64,000 bases of DNA from Marinomonas sp. MED121 (GCF_000153025.1 NZ_CH672429.1:857079-921078), one strand, 5' to 3'. Positions 36,962 through 45,801 are shown, counted from the stretch's first letter. Notes: a model not told the origin generated them from the sequence alone. Made by a program: numbers and translations.

Positions 36962-38271
36962 TATTCTTGTCCTTGTACAAAGGTTCGAATAGGCATACCA
37001 CTAACGGGGGCAATAAGATCCGTTACAACAACAAGGTCTCCCGCCTTAATACCTTGGCTAATCGCAGTATAATCACCCTGAGTATAAGCCTGTTCAACCG
37101 TTTGAATTACCAACTCACCTTGTTCATTTACAAGGTAAACCTTATCCCCATGAACGGCTTGCTTAGGAATAATAACTTGCTCTTTTACTGGGGCAGAGAC
37201 ATCCACTTGAACATACATGTCTTTCACCATAAGAGGAGAGTCAATAGGGTCAAAATCAGCTAAATGATTTTCAATTTCTACCGTCACACCTATGGTATTA
37301 CTGGACGCATCAATCCCATCACGAATATTACTTACTTTACCCTTCCATTTTGTCATGCCACTGCCAAATCTGGCCGTAATATCGGCTCGAAAGTTAAAGC
37401 CACTAAGGTCTCTAAACTGATTCCTTGTTTCACTTTTCACTTCTCGAATTAAGCTAACAAAGCTGGCGATTGGCATATTAGCTGTCACTTCCATTAATGA
37501 CATATCATGGGCGGATATCAGTAACTCCTGTTGATTAACCACTTGCTGTAACTCAGTATTTACCTCTCCAATTCGTGCATTAAATGGCAGCCTAAACTCT
37601 GTCCTAGCCAAGTTACGTTCAGCATTAGCAAGACTAGCTTGTGCGACTTTAATATTGGCCTGACTTACGGCTTTATCTGTGGGGATAGTATCCAGTTGCA
37701 TTTGCAGATCCCAAACCACTTTTTCTTGTGACAAAACAGCATTACGCTGTTCTTCTAAATTAGATTTGGAGGCCACCCCTTTCTTCTGCAATGTTTCAAT
37801 TCGGTCAAGTTCTTTCTTGGTTAGAGCAAGGCGACTGGATTCTATTTGCAATGAACGCTGGTATTGCTGCTCATTCAACGCCACTCGTCTAGCCTCCATT
37901 TTTTGAGTTTGTAAATCCGCCTGGCTTTGAGCAAGTTCTAATTCATAATCAACAGGATCTATCTTTAGCACTAAAGTACCTTTTGCAATAAAGGCGCCAT
38001 TTTTTAACTCTGGATGCTGATAAATAACCCTACCGCTCACTTCACTTATGGCATCCCATGTCGTCACAGGCTTAGCACGGCCAAAGCCTGTCACGACGGG
38101 GTCTAGCCGAGCAACTTTGGCTAGCTCAACATTCACTAAAGGGCCTTTTTTACGGTCAGTATCTATTGTAATTTGTTCAGGTCTTTGACTAGAAATAATC
38201 AAAATAGCAATGCCAGCCAAGCAGGCAAGAGGCAACATTATTTTTGTTTTTAATATTTTAGACAGGCTCAC
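36961..38271 (-). CDS. RND efflux periplasmic adaptor subunit (MFP)
   Basis: A 436-residue membrane-fusion protein bridging the RND pump to an outer-membrane channel. A signal anchor (KIMLPLACLAGIAILIISS) begins it, then come the lipoyl-type half-motif (ISEVSGRVIYQHPELKNGAF), a long alpha-hairpin (about residues 115-200, for example QQYQRSLQIESSRLALTKKE) and the beta-barrel part. It lies 6 bp after tetR and overlaps the RND gene by 1 base, so the three are one operon. An outer membrane channel gene (TolC-like) is not in the window. Confidence 0.94.
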   Translation of the reverse strand: MSLSKILKTKIMLPLACLAGIAILIISSQRPEQITIDTDRKKGPLVNVELAKVARLDPVVTGFGRAKPVTTWDAISEVSGRVIYQHPELKNGAFIAKGTLVLKIDPVDYELELAQSQADLQTQKMEARRVALNEQQYQRSLQIESSRLALTKKELDRIETLQKKGVASKSNLEEQRNAVLSQEKVVWDLQMQLDTIPTDKAVSQANIKVAQASLANAERNLARTEFRLPFNARIGEVNTELQQVVNQQELLISAHDMSLMEVTANMPIASFVSLIREVKSETRNQFRDLSGFNFRADITARFGSGMTKWKGKVSNIRDGIDASSNTIGVTVEIENHLADFDPIDSPLMVKDMYVQVDVSAPVKEQVIIPKQAVHGDKVYLVNEQGELVIQTVEQAYTQGDYTAISQGIKAGDLVVVTDLIAPVSGMPIRTFVQGQE

Positions 38272-38277
38272 TTAAGC

Positions 38278-38937
38278 TTACTCCTGATTAATAAATGCAG
38301 TTTCAATAAATTGGATACTTTGTTGAATCATCTGTTCAAAGCTCTCACTGGTTAAAGGTGCCCCTTCTACCTCTTCTATCGTCTCTTTCATTAAATAAGG
38401 CAGCACGGTACTCCCCATAATATGTAAGACAAGAAAAACGGGGTTTACACCAGGTTTAAGGGGCTTAAAATGTGGGGACTTCATAAATTTAAGCACGAAC
38501 TCTTTATCAGGACGTATCACCAAATCAATCACTTTTGAGCGACTGTTTTCATCATTCAATAAGAGCTCTCTAAAAATCAGCTTGGCAACACCAGGCTCTT
38601 TTTCAAACATAGCGGCATATGAACGAACAATAGGCTCAATTGGGCTTGAAGCCTCTGTCCAATCAAAGTTCATAATATTATTTTGCAACTCTTCAGCCAT
38701 GCCCACTAGCATCTGCTGATAAAGGCCATCCTTGTTAATAAAGTAATATCGAATTAAAGCAGGGTTCACCCCAGCTCTTTCAGCAATTTTACGCGTTGAC
38801 ACCTTGGCAAAAGGCGCATTTGAAAATAGCTCTTTTGCGGCCTGCAGCAAAGCTTTACGTGATTGATTTTTATCATCGTCATTATTACTTTTTAGCGGCC
38901 TTCCGGGCCTTCTGGTTTCAATATTTTCAGCAAACAT
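38278..38937 (-). CDS. TetR/AcrR-family regulator of the RND operon
   Basis: A TetR-type repressor with N-terminal helix-turn-helix (SRKALLQAAKELFSNAPFAK, then TRKIAERAGVNPALIRYYF) and a ligand-binding C-terminal domain. The ATG at 38937 has GAAG before it; a GTG two codons earlier is possible. It is the first gene of the tetR-MFP-RND operon and probably represses its own operon; a dyad upstream at 38965-38995 is a candidate operator. Confidence 0.93.
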   Translation of the reverse strand: MFAENIETRRPGRPLKSNNDDDKNQSRKALLQAAKELFSNAPFAKVSTRKIAERAGVNPALIRYYFINKDGLYQQMLVGMAEELQNNIMNFDWTEASSPIEPIVRSYAAMFEKEPGVAKLIFRELLLNDENSRSKVIDLVIRPDKEFVLKFMKSPHFKPLKPGVNPVFLVLHIMGSTVLPYLMKETIEEVEGAPLTSESFEQMIQQSIQFIETAFINQE

Positions 38938-39560
38938 AAGCACTTCATATCTTTAATTAGGGAGGGATAATTACTCATTTGCAGAATTATTATCCTGAGG
39001 CATTTTTTTTTCGACTGTTTTAATTATTCAATTTTAGTCGTTTTGGATAATTAAGCGGTGTTTTTGAAATGATAAAACAAGGCAGTTACATTAAGTAACA
39101 TTTGTCAGAAGCGTATTTAAATTAGGAAAGGCGTAAATAGCGTCCAATATTGTTATCAGCTTTTTCGGGTTAAAGCGGCTTTAAGATAAACGAATAACAA
39201 GCATTATTATCAGTTAATAAAAACGCTGTAGAAAAAAACATAAGCCATTGTTTTTATTCATATAAAAAAGATAAAACGCTATTTCCATTTTGTAGTTACC
39301 TCTTAATCACTCCTTTAGATATCCCTTTAGTTACCTCTTTTTTACCCCTTTATCTAAAGAGTAATATTGACTTTCTAGTGGAGCTAATCGTAAAAAGTAT
39401 CACCCCTTACCTCAGAAAGAAGGGCCTATTTGAACTTTAATTAAAGCAAAACTCATTGCGATTTTAGTCAAACGTTAACCTTTAGATTAAACAAAGGAAT
39501 TTTCTTCACAATCCTTCATTTAGATGAATTCGGCCAGTTTATACTTGCCTTAAACAATAA
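38938..39560. other. Long intergenic region between tetR and the cytochrome c gene
   Basis: About 620 bp without a supported gene. Near the tetR start it holds a dyad (38965-38995). It is AT-rich elsewhere. A 12-bp direct repeat AGTTACCTCTTN lies at about 39295 and 39330. I see no RNA gene. Confidence 0.5.
38965..38995. promoter_or_regulatory. Candidate TetR operator
   Basis: GGATAAT (38965-38971) and ATTATCC (38989-38995) form a perfect 7-bp inverted repeat separated by 17 bp, 28-58 bp before the tetR start codon. GGATAATTA occurs again at 39045-39053. Position fits an operator of the adjacent efflux operon. Confidence 0.45.
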
Positions 39561-39592
39561 AAAAAACCAGCATGGTAAAATGCTGGTTTATT
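39561..39592 (-). terminator. Terminator of the cytochrome c gene
   Basis: A 10-bp perfect stem AAACCAGCAT (39564-39573) and ATGCTGGTTT (39580-39589) with a 6-base loop. On the minus strand it continues with TTTTATTG. It lies about 45 bp after the cytochrome stop codon. Confidence 0.85.
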
Positions 39593-39635
39593 CGTTTTTC
39601 TATTTCTAGCTCAAAAATTAGAGAGCGTTTATTGC

Positions 39636-39947
39636 TTATTTTAGAGAGCCAAAATAAGCGGCAAGGTTTTTAATATCATCATCAGATAATGGCGCAGCCA
39701 TTCCTGCCATAATAGCCGCTTGACCACCTGTTCTTTGCCCTGATTTATACGCTTTCAAAGATAGTTCTATATAAGCTGGATTTTGACCTGCTAAATGAGG
39801 GTAAGTAGGAATCGCTGCATATCCATTAGCACCATGACAAGCAGCGCAAACAGCTGCTTTTGCTTTACCTGCTTCAATATCTGCAGCATTTACAGCAAAA
39901 GGTAAACAAGCAACAACAAGTGTCGTGATCCATAAACGTAATTTCAT
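39636..39947 (-). CDS. Small periplasmic c-type cytochrome (class I, c553-like)
   Basis: A 103-residue secreted cytochrome. The signal peptide [20 protein letters not shown] is cleaved after AVNA, the heme motif CAACHG lies at about residues 35-40 and the axial Met is likely in [13 protein letters not shown]. The C-terminal helix [11 protein letters not shown] is typical of this class. It probably carries electrons to a terminal oxidase or peroxidase. It is monocistronic with its own terminator. Confidence 0.93.
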   Translation of the reverse strand: MKLRLWITTLVVACLPFAVNAADIEAGKAKAAVCAACHGANGYAAIPTYPHLAGQNPAYIELSLKAYKSGQRTGGQAAIMAGMAAPLSDDDIKNLAAYFGSLK

Positions 39948-40292
39948 ACCGTGTTCCTTTAAATGTTATTTAAATTATTAATTTAGAGGTGAATACATAC
40001 CATAAAATAGAAAACTCAATATTGTCGAAAAGCAGCTAACGCTAAAAAACGAGCATTTTCTCACTCTGTATTGATATTTCACTTCATTATGTCTAAAACC
40101 TTAACTGCTAAAACAAAAGTTAGCCACACGTTCAATATCATATTGTGAAATACTCCATAATATGAAGCACTAAAAACCTAGCGACTAAGTGACCTACCAC
40201 CGTATCAATAAAGTAGACACTAATTGCCGGCTCTCTTATTAGTCTTTAAGTATGTCATTCACCCTAAAACAAAAAGGTTTATAACAAACCAA
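39948..40292. other. Intergenic region upstream of the cytochrome c gene
   Basis: 345 bp without a gene: the cytochrome promoter must lie here. At its right end, GGTTT (40276-40280) and AAACC (40286-40290) form a short hairpin with T-rich flank (leftward) that may terminate the outer-membrane gene ending at 40293. Confidence 0.45.
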
Positions 40293-40814
40293 CTAGTAAC
40301 TCAGGCTTAAACCTAAACTAATGGAGGCTAAATCAATGTTTTCTGTTTCTGGCAACTGCCGCCATTCGAAAAAAACATTCGCCGCATTAAACAAATTATA
40401 ATCAGCCCCAGCCCCATAGCTCACACCAGACGCTTCTGGGCTAGTATTGGAATCAATATCATAATCCGCATAGCCAAACAGCGCATAAACTCTCATATTG
40501 TCTAAGCTAACATAGGGTTTAAAATAGAAGGACTTATACAGGTCAACGCCAACAGAATCTGTGCTTGTTTCTTCACCTTCATCATCACCAAACCCCATAC
40601 CGACTCTTAACGATAATTCTAAAGGCTCAAAAAATACGTAATCAAGTATGCCCTCAAATGAAATGGGTGCATAAGTTTGCCCTGATTCCTCATAATTCCA
40701 AGTCACAAATGCACCACCTAGACGAAGCTTTTGATCAGCTAAGTCATCTGTGGCTTCATCTGCAAACAGGCTTTGTGAAATCACTAAAAAGCAAATAATC
40801 ATCAGCCGAACCAT
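40293..40814 (-). CDS. Small outer-membrane beta-barrel protein
   Basis: A 173-residue secreted protein with signal peptide (MVRLMIICFLVISQSLFA) and alternating amphipathic beta strands ending in the barrel-type C-terminus LASISLGLSLSY with terminal aromatic residue. Segments such as LRLGGAFVTWNYEESGQTYA, KPYVSLDNMRVYALFGYADY and GVSYGAGADYNLFNAANVFF resemble OmpA-type or porin-like barrels. The ATG at 40814 follows GGGAGG at good spacing; the open frame upstream to 40835 is not used. Function unknown. Confidence 0.8.
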   Translation of the reverse strand: MVRLMIICFLVISQSLFADEATDDLADQKLRLGGAFVTWNYEESGQTYAPISFEGILDYVFFEPLELSLRVGMGFGDDEGEETSTDSVGVDLYKSFYFKPYVSLDNMRVYALFGYADYDIDSNTSPEASGVSYGAGADYNLFNAANVFFEWRQLPETENIDLASISLGLSLSY

Positions 40815-40926
40815 ACTAAAACCCTCCCAAGGCAAGTAAGAATTAGCGACAAAGGTTACAACCCCGACTAAAAGTATAATAACTTCTTAGAAAAGCGGTT
40901 AATTATCATCCCATAGTAAATACACA

Positions 40927-40955
40927 TAAAAGCCAGCAATAGCTGGCTTTTAAAA
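40927..40955 (-). terminator. Terminator downstream of hcnC
   Basis: AAAAGCCAGC (40928-40937) pairs with GCTGGCTTTT (40942-40951). It lies beyond the MITE that separates it from the hcnC stop codon, suggesting it was the original hcnABC terminator. Confidence 0.75.
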
Positions 40956-40965
40956 GTAAATTTAA

Positions 40966-41123
40966 GGCAGCGAATAATCCCTTTCACTTTTACATGACAC
41001 ATATGGCCTTAGGTAAAACTTGGTCAAAACATGCTCACTTTCACTAAACACCAAGTCCAAGTTCAAGCCTCGCCTTGTTTAAGGCCCTTTCTGATAAGAG
41101 TGAAAAGAATTAATGAAGCTCCC
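40966..41123. mobile_element. IS5-like MITE (158 bp) abutting the hcnC stop codon
   Basis: The ends GGCAGCGAATAATCC and, inverted, GGGAGCTTCATTAATTC converge on shared inner stretches (CTTTCACTTTTA and, inverted, CTTTTCACTCTTA). Flanking TTAA (40962-40965, 41124-41127) fits the YTAR target of IS5-type elements. The right TTAA contains the TAA stop codon of hcnC. CGCCTTGTTTAAGGCC inside resembles GCCTTGTTTGACAC of the MITEs at 30.4-30.8 kb. The family link is by end similarity only. Confidence 0.65.
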
Positions 41124-42404
41124 TTAAGCTATTTCAACCTCTTGATCAGCTTCACCTACCTTTATGGACTCATTGTCAGTGGACTTCAAAAAACGGTCAT
41201 ACTTAAATGGCGTGATATCCATATCTAATGGTAGCCCTCGATAAAGATCATTAATTAACTTGCCAGTGATAGCCGAAGTTAATATCCCAGTTCTAAAGTG
41301 ACCGCAGGCATTGATATAACCTTCAACGCCAGGCATTTCACCAAGGATAGGAAACTCGTCTGGTGTACCCGGCCTTAACCCAGCCCAGCAACGCTTAATA
41401 TTTAAATCATTAAGCATAGGAATACACTTCACAGCCCCATTCACTAGCTCTTTAAGCTCAGGCAAGGTGTTAGTGGTATCAAAACCCTTTTCTTCAGTGG
41501 TACTACCAATTAGCACTTCGCCATTGTCTTTTTGCGCAATATAACAATCTGTTGTAGAAACGCAGCCTTTTAGAATTTTTGGTAAACGTTCAGATAAAAT
41601 AATCTGCCCTTTCACCGGATATACAGGTAATTCGATGCCAGTCGCCATTTTACTTAATTGCGCTGCCCAACTCCCAGCGGCATTGATTAAGGTTTCACAG
41701 CCAATAAAGCCTGCATCCGTCTCAACCCCAATAACCTTATTACCTTGCTTTTCTATTGATAGCACTTCTGTTTCTAGAAAAAGGTCAACACCATTTTGTC
41801 TTGCACCTTCTAAGTAAGCTTCATTAAGACGATAAGGGTTCACCTGATGATCACACTTAAACTCTAACGCGCCAATGGATTTTTTATTAATATATGGCTC
41901 ATCTTCAGCAAGCTCTTCTGCACTTAGCCAGCTCACTTGATCTATCAAACCTGGTATATGATCAACGATAGAATCGGCATACATCTTGTCATATTCATCG
42001 TACATGACATATTTCAAGCCTGTTTTTTCAAACTTAAAGTCAACACCATGATTATCTTTTAACTCTTGCCAAAGGCCGGGATACATAGCATTACTTTTTA
42101 AAGCAAATTCAAAAAAATAATCTGGCAGAACATGCGGTCTCATTGGGGGCAAGTCTTCCCCTGTTGCATCAGCTTGTTGCATCGTCATGCGATTAAAGAA
42201 AATCACACCACAGCCTAAACCAACAGATTCACCAATGGCCCATAATCCTCCAGCTGAGGCGCGAGAAGCATTGCCAGGTTTTTTCAGATCAACAAGAGCA
42301 ATTTTTAAATCTTTCTGCTTACTCAAAAAATAAGCACAAGAAGCGCCAATAACGCCACCACCTGCAATAACTATGTCGTATTTTTTATTCATATTTGTGC
42401 TCAT
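41124..42404 (-). CDS. hcnC: Hydrogen cyanide synthase subunit HcnC (FAD-dependent glycine oxidase-like)
   Basis: HcnC is a flavoprotein of the D-amino-acid/glycine oxidase class, which with HcnA and HcnB oxidises glycine to HCN and CO2. The dinucleotide-binding start YDIVIAGGGVIGASCAYFLS and the region GGLWAIGESVGLGCGVIFF (residues ~52-70) match Pseudomonas HcnC closely. NAAGSWAAQL near 245 and the C-terminal GHFRTGILTSAITG are typical too. At 426 residues it is close to the usual ~417. Its ATG overlaps the hcnB stop (ATGA). The stop codon lies inside the target site of a MITE. Confidence 0.9.
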   Translation of the reverse strand: MSTNMNKKYDIVIAGGGVIGASCAYFLSKQKDLKIALVDLKKPGNASRASAGGLWAIGESVGLGCGVIFFNRMTMQQADATGEDLPPMRPHVLPDYFFEFALKSNAMYPGLWQELKDNHGVDFKFEKTGLKYVMYDEYDKMYADSIVDHIPGLIDQVSWLSAEELAEDEPYINKKSIGALEFKCDHQVNPYRLNEAYLEGARQNGVDLFLETEVLSIEKQGNKVIGVETDAGFIGCETLINAAGSWAAQLSKMATGIELPVYPVKGQIILSERLPKILKGCVSTTDCYIAQKDNGEVLIGSTTEEKGFDTTNTLPELKELVNGAVKCIPMLNDLNIKRCWAGLRPGTPDEFPILGEMPGVEGYINACGHFRTGILTSAITGKLINDLYRGLPLDMDITPFKYDRFLKSTDNESIKVGEADQEVEIA

Positions 42405-43798
42405 AGTTGCACTCCATCAGATAAAGCAGAAAAAGGGATTGGATCAAGTGGAAAACGTGGTTTTACATGGCCAACATCAGGGTTCTTAAGTTCATGCCCT
42501 AATCTATCTTGGCAATAACTATTACAAGTCTTGCCTTGGCAATCCCCCATGCCTACTCGAGTACGCATTTTTAATGAGGTAATGTCTTTTACACCTTGCT
42601 CTATTACTTTATCAATGGCAGAGCGAGTCACATTTTCACAACGACAAACGATTGTGTTAGGGGTTAGCAGAGACAATAAACCTTCTCGACGACGTCCAAT
42701 GCGATCAAATCCAGCTCTAAAGCTTTTCACCTTGTGTAATAAGGTAAAGTATTCATCCGCTTTGTTATTGGCCTGGGCAGGTGTCACTTTTTGACGCGTT
42801 TGGGCTATAGATAAAGCAGCAATACGCCCTTCTACCATGGCACCCTCTCCCCCTAAAATACCAACACTATCACCGGCAACATAAATATTATCTTGGCTAG
42901 ATTGCTGCCATGCATCCACCTGTGGTTTTAACCCACTAATAGGGCAAATATCATGCTCTAAATGAAACAACTGACTAAGCTGATTACGTGAGACAAAGCC
43001 ATAACCAACAGCGAGACAATCTAGCTCCAAGCTTGTGCCTGTTCCCTCAATGGGATACCAGTCATCCGTGTATTTAGCGAAATGCGCTTTATTCAGGCTT
43101 TCCTCACCACTGGCAGACACAATCCCTTGACCATAATGCATAGGAATCGCATTTGCTTTTAAATAACTCAGCATCCCCATTCCTTCTAATGCCAGCACTG
43201 GACGATTTAAAAGGGCTCGACTCTCTTTCGCAAAGTCACTGAACTTACCCGCTTCATACACACCAAGCACGTCAACACCGGCTTTATGCAACTGACAAGC
43301 AACCAAGGGTAATAATGGCCCAGTTCCAACCACAGCCATACGCTGACCAGGCTTTACTAAACCAGATTTAAGTTGGAGCTGTACGCCACCTAACAACATG
43401 ACACCAGGGATCTGCCAACCATCAAAAGGCACGCTTCGCTCATGACAGCCCGTAGCAATAATAAGCTGCTCATAAGTAAGCTCGCTGACCTCTTCTTTGT
43501 GTCTAATCAGTAAGCTGCTAGTACCTGCTGGCCCTAATACTCGAGTATTCAGCCTAAGCTCAATGAAGGCTTGATGATCATGATATTGTTGTCTGATATT
43601 AGAGATTTTTTTACGCAACTTAGAATCTAAATGTGGTAATTCAATAGCTTCACGGTAAGGTCCGCGAAATACAGCCCCCCCAATTTTAGGGGCCTCGTCC
43701 AATACGATAGAATGAATACCCGCTTGAGCTAACTCAACGGCAGCAGAAATACCTGCGGTACCTGCTCCAACAATCACGACGGGGGATATTTGAGACAT
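42401..43798 (-). CDS. hcnB: Hydrogen cyanide synthase subunit HcnB
   Basis: A 465-residue FAD/NAD(P)-binding oxidoreductase with a C-terminal BFD-like cysteine domain. The N-terminal PVVIVGAGTAGISAAVELAQ, the ATGCHERSVPFDGWQIPGVM region near residue 112, the second dinucleotide fold MAVVGTGPLLPLVACQLHKA and the C-terminal CRCENVTRS...TRVGMGDCQGKTC, then PRFPLDPIPFSALS, match HcnB as I remember it. The same architecture occurs in D-hydroxyproline dehydrogenases, but the neighbours and exact motifs favour HcnB. It starts directly after the hcnA stop codon (TAAATG). Confidence 0.9.
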   Translation of the reverse strand: MSQISPVVIVGAGTAGISAAVELAQAGIHSIVLDEAPKIGGAVFRGPYREAIELPHLDSKLRKKISNIRQQYHDHQAFIELRLNTRVLGPAGTSSLLIRHKEEVSELTYEQLIIATGCHERSVPFDGWQIPGVMLLGGVQLQLKSGLVKPGQRMAVVGTGPLLPLVACQLHKAGVDVLGVYEAGKFSDFAKESRALLNRPVLALEGMGMLSYLKANAIPMHYGQGIVSASGEESLNKAHFAKYTDDWYPIEGTGTSLELDCLAVGYGFVSRNQLSQLFHLEHDICPISGLKPQVDAWQQSSQDNIYVAGDSVGILGGEGAMVEGRIAALSIAQTRQKVTPAQANNKADEYFTLLHKVKSFRAGFDRIGRRREGLLSLLTPNTIVCRCENVTRSAIDKVIEQGVKDITSLKMRTRVGMGDCQGKTCNSYCQDRLGHELKNPDVGHVKPRFPLDPIPFSALSDGVQL

Positions 43799-44137
43799 TT
43801 AAAAACCCTCTTCTAAGCGGTTTTTTTGCGTATTGATACGCATACCTGGCTCAATAAGAGTCTGGCAAGCCTTCTGTTTATGACGCCCATTCACTTGAAC
43901 ATTACAACAGTGGCAAACACCCATTCCGCAATAAGCACCGGATACTTTTGCATGATCATTTTGCGTAATGGCATTTTTACCAACAGCAAAAAGCACACTT
44001 AAAATATTCTCACCCAATACCGCGTCTACTTTTTGATCATCTACCCAAACTTGAGTAAATTGACCACTAGGAGGAACAATATCCTGCTTCCTATCAAGCT
44101 TTCTATTATGTTCCATTAGCTCTTTATACTGATCCAT
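43799..44137 (-). CDS. hcnA: Hydrogen cyanide synthase subunit HcnA (2Fe-2S protein)
   Basis: A 112-residue [2Fe-2S] protein. The core GAYCGMGVCHCCNVQVNGRH (about residues 66-85), then KQKACQTLIEPGM, is close to Pseudomonas HcnA and provides four cluster cysteines. It probably passes electrons between HcnB/HcnC flavins and the respiratory chain. AAAGGA lies 6-7 bases before the ATG. It is the first gene of the hcnABC operon; a palindrome at 44195-44211 upstream could be an operator. Confidence 0.88.
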   Translation of the reverse strand: MDQYKELMEHNRKLDRKQDIVPPSGQFTQVWVDDQKVDAVLGENILSVLFAVGKNAITQNDHAKVSGAYCGMGVCHCCNVQVNGRHKQKACQTLIEPGMRINTQKNRLEEGF

Positions 44138-44771
44138 CTGATGTCCTTTAAACTAATTTTATTATATATATCAAAAACTTAGCCTTTATCCTTTAGCTAA
44201 CTAAGTTAGTTTCAATAAATTTAGGGCAAACATATCCCTACATTTATTATGAAAATGCATCCCTGTTTGATTATAAGATTTGAGGAAAATTGAAGGTGGG
44301 AAGTAAATTAAGGCGAGTAAGCTTGCTAGCCAAGCTCCAATAAAAAGCAGAAGGCCATTAATAAAAATATTGAGACAAATTCAAACATTAAGATAAATAC
44401 AAACACTTTACACCTTATCTACTTAACCAGTTTTAGCCATGATGAGATTATAAAAACAAATCTGTCTCACTGTATTCCTCTATCGAACAAGGCTCAGATT
44501 ACAAGACTGAAACGTTCAAATAATTAGGCTTCATAGAAAAGCCTTCAAAAACTGAGCAACAATCCAAACTCTCAAATCAAACTATGGGATGGACGATAAG
44601 CTGTGCTGAAAAATATGGCTATTACCTCAGATTACAGGCAAAAAAGATGATGATATTTCTCACGATTATTTGATAAATAATCAATTAATTAAATTTATTT
44701 AAATATTTTGCATCCAAAATACACTTGATGACGTTTCTATAGAACACAACACACTCACTATGGAAAAAAGC
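44138..44771. other. Divergent intergenic region between hcnABC and the COG4315 lipoprotein gene
   Basis: 634 bp without a supported gene. The hcn promoter should lie in the first 150 bp, close to the palindrome at 44195-44211; the promoter of the rightward sigma-factor cluster lies near 44.7 kb. The remainder is AT-rich and I see no RNA gene in it. Confidence 0.5.
44195..44211. promoter_or_regulatory. Palindrome upstream of hcnA
   Basis: The 17-bp sequence AGCTAACTAAGTTAGTT is a near-perfect dyad (7-bp arms, one mismatch pair) centred 66 bp before the hcnA start codon. The place is right for an operator. It does not match an ANR/FNR box or a known lux box. Confidence 0.4.
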
Positions 44772-45170
44772 ATGAAAGTATTATTAAAAACAGTTTGCAT
44801 CATTGGTCTTGCCCATTCACTTATTGCTTGCGCATCAAGCTCAGACTCTTATTACTCAAGTAATAAAAGTGTGGACGCTTCATCAAGTCAACTAGTCACA
44901 GATACAAATGGTATGAGCCTTTACACCTTTGATAAAGACACTGCAAACACCTCAAATTGTAATGGTAACTGTGCTGCCCTTTGGCCGCCTTTATTAGTTC
45001 AAGACGGCGAGCAAAAACCTGCTAGCTATACACGTATTGAGCGTAATGATGGTAGTCTTCAATGGGCACTTAACGGACAGCCGCTTTATACTTGGATCAG
45101 GGATACTAAACCTGGGGACACCACAGGAGATGGTGTTAAGGGTGTTTGGCACTTAGCAAAAAAACCTTAA
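44772..45170 (+). CDS. COG4315 family lipoprotein (secreted repeat, PF03640)
   Basis: A 132-residue lipoprotein: signal peptide MKVLLKTVCIIGLAHSLIAC with the lipidated Cys at residue 20, a Ser-rich linker and a COG4315 pair of repeats (LVTDTNGMSLYTFDKDTANT, NCNGNCAALWPPLL and LQWALNGQPLYTWIRDTKPG). Function is unknown, but such proteins often stand beside ECF sigma/anti-sigma genes, as here. The ATG at 44772 has GGAA six bases before it. 58 bp separate it from the sigma factor and no terminator lies between. Confidence 0.85.
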   Translation: MKVLLKTVCIIGLAHSLIACASSSDSYYSSNKSVDASSSQLVTDTNGMSLYTFDKDTANTSNCNGNCAALWPPLLVQDGEQKPASYTRIERNDGSLQWALNGQPLYTWIRDTKPGDTTGDGVKGVWHLAKKP

Positions 45171-45228
45171 TACATTCAATTGTCAGCCATGGCTCGATCT
45201 GCTGATCGGGCCTTACAAGGAACCTATT

Positions 45229-45801
45229 TTGAGTTTTGACGCCATAACAAGTAAGACACAAGATAACAGCTTTAAACATGAGGTTGAGAGACTACTGTCG
45301 CAAGTATGTCTTCATAACCAAACGGCCTTTGAAAAACTTTATCAAGCCACTAGTCCAAAACTATATGGTTTGATATTAAAAATGATTCCAGATAGAGAAA
45401 TAGCCGCCGATATACTACAAGAGAGTTTTAGTAAAATTTGGCACCAAGCTAACTCATATCGTAGTGATTTAGGTGAAAACTGGGCTTGGGCTTGGATGAG
45501 CCAAATCACACGAAATACTGCGCTCGATCACATCAGACGAACAGGTCGTCGGCCAGAATCGCCATTAGAAGAAACGGACATCACAGCAGTGACCGATGAT
45601 AATTTAAGAGCATCGGAGCAAAGAGATCTGAATTACTGTTTAAATCAGCTAAAACAAGAACCAAGGCAAGTCATCGTATTGGCTTATGTGCATGGCTTTT
45701 CACACTCAGAACTGGCAGACAAGCTAAGCACTCCAATTGGTACGCTCAAGTCTTGGATAAAGCGCGGGCTTAAGGAGTTAGAATTATGCCTAAAAAACTA
45801 A
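45229..45801 (+). CDS. ECF-family RNA polymerase sigma factor
   Basis: An extracytoplasmic-function sigma factor of 190 residues with region 2 (FEKLYQATSPKLYGLILKMI, then AADILQESFSKIWHQANSY) and region 4 (PRQVIVLAYVHGFSHSELAD, then LSTPIGTLKSWIKRGL). It would direct transcription to a small regulon, likely including the lipoprotein before it. The start is TTG, with AAGGA 7 bases upstream. It overlaps the anti-sigma gene by 16 bp, the usual arrangement. Confidence 0.93.
   Translation: MSFDAITSKTQDNSFKHEVERLLSQVCLHNQTAFEKLYQATSPKLYGLILKMIPDREIAADILQESFSKIWHQANSYRSDLGENWAWAWMSQITRNTALDHIRRTGRRPESPLEETDITAVTDDNLRASEQRDLNYCLNQLKQEPRQVIVLAYVHGFSHSELADKLSTPIGTLKSWIKRGLKELELCLKN

Noticed and set aside
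33891-37906. Several plus-strand reading frames of 60-126 codons across the RND operon
   Set aside because: They are antisense to the long, well-supported RND and adaptor genes, have no family likeness and no ribosome sites.
44670-44684. FNR-box-like sequence TTGATAAATAATCAA
   Set aside because: The spacer has 5 bases instead of 4, and it is more than 500 bp from hcnA, so it is not a likely ANR site for the cyanide operon.
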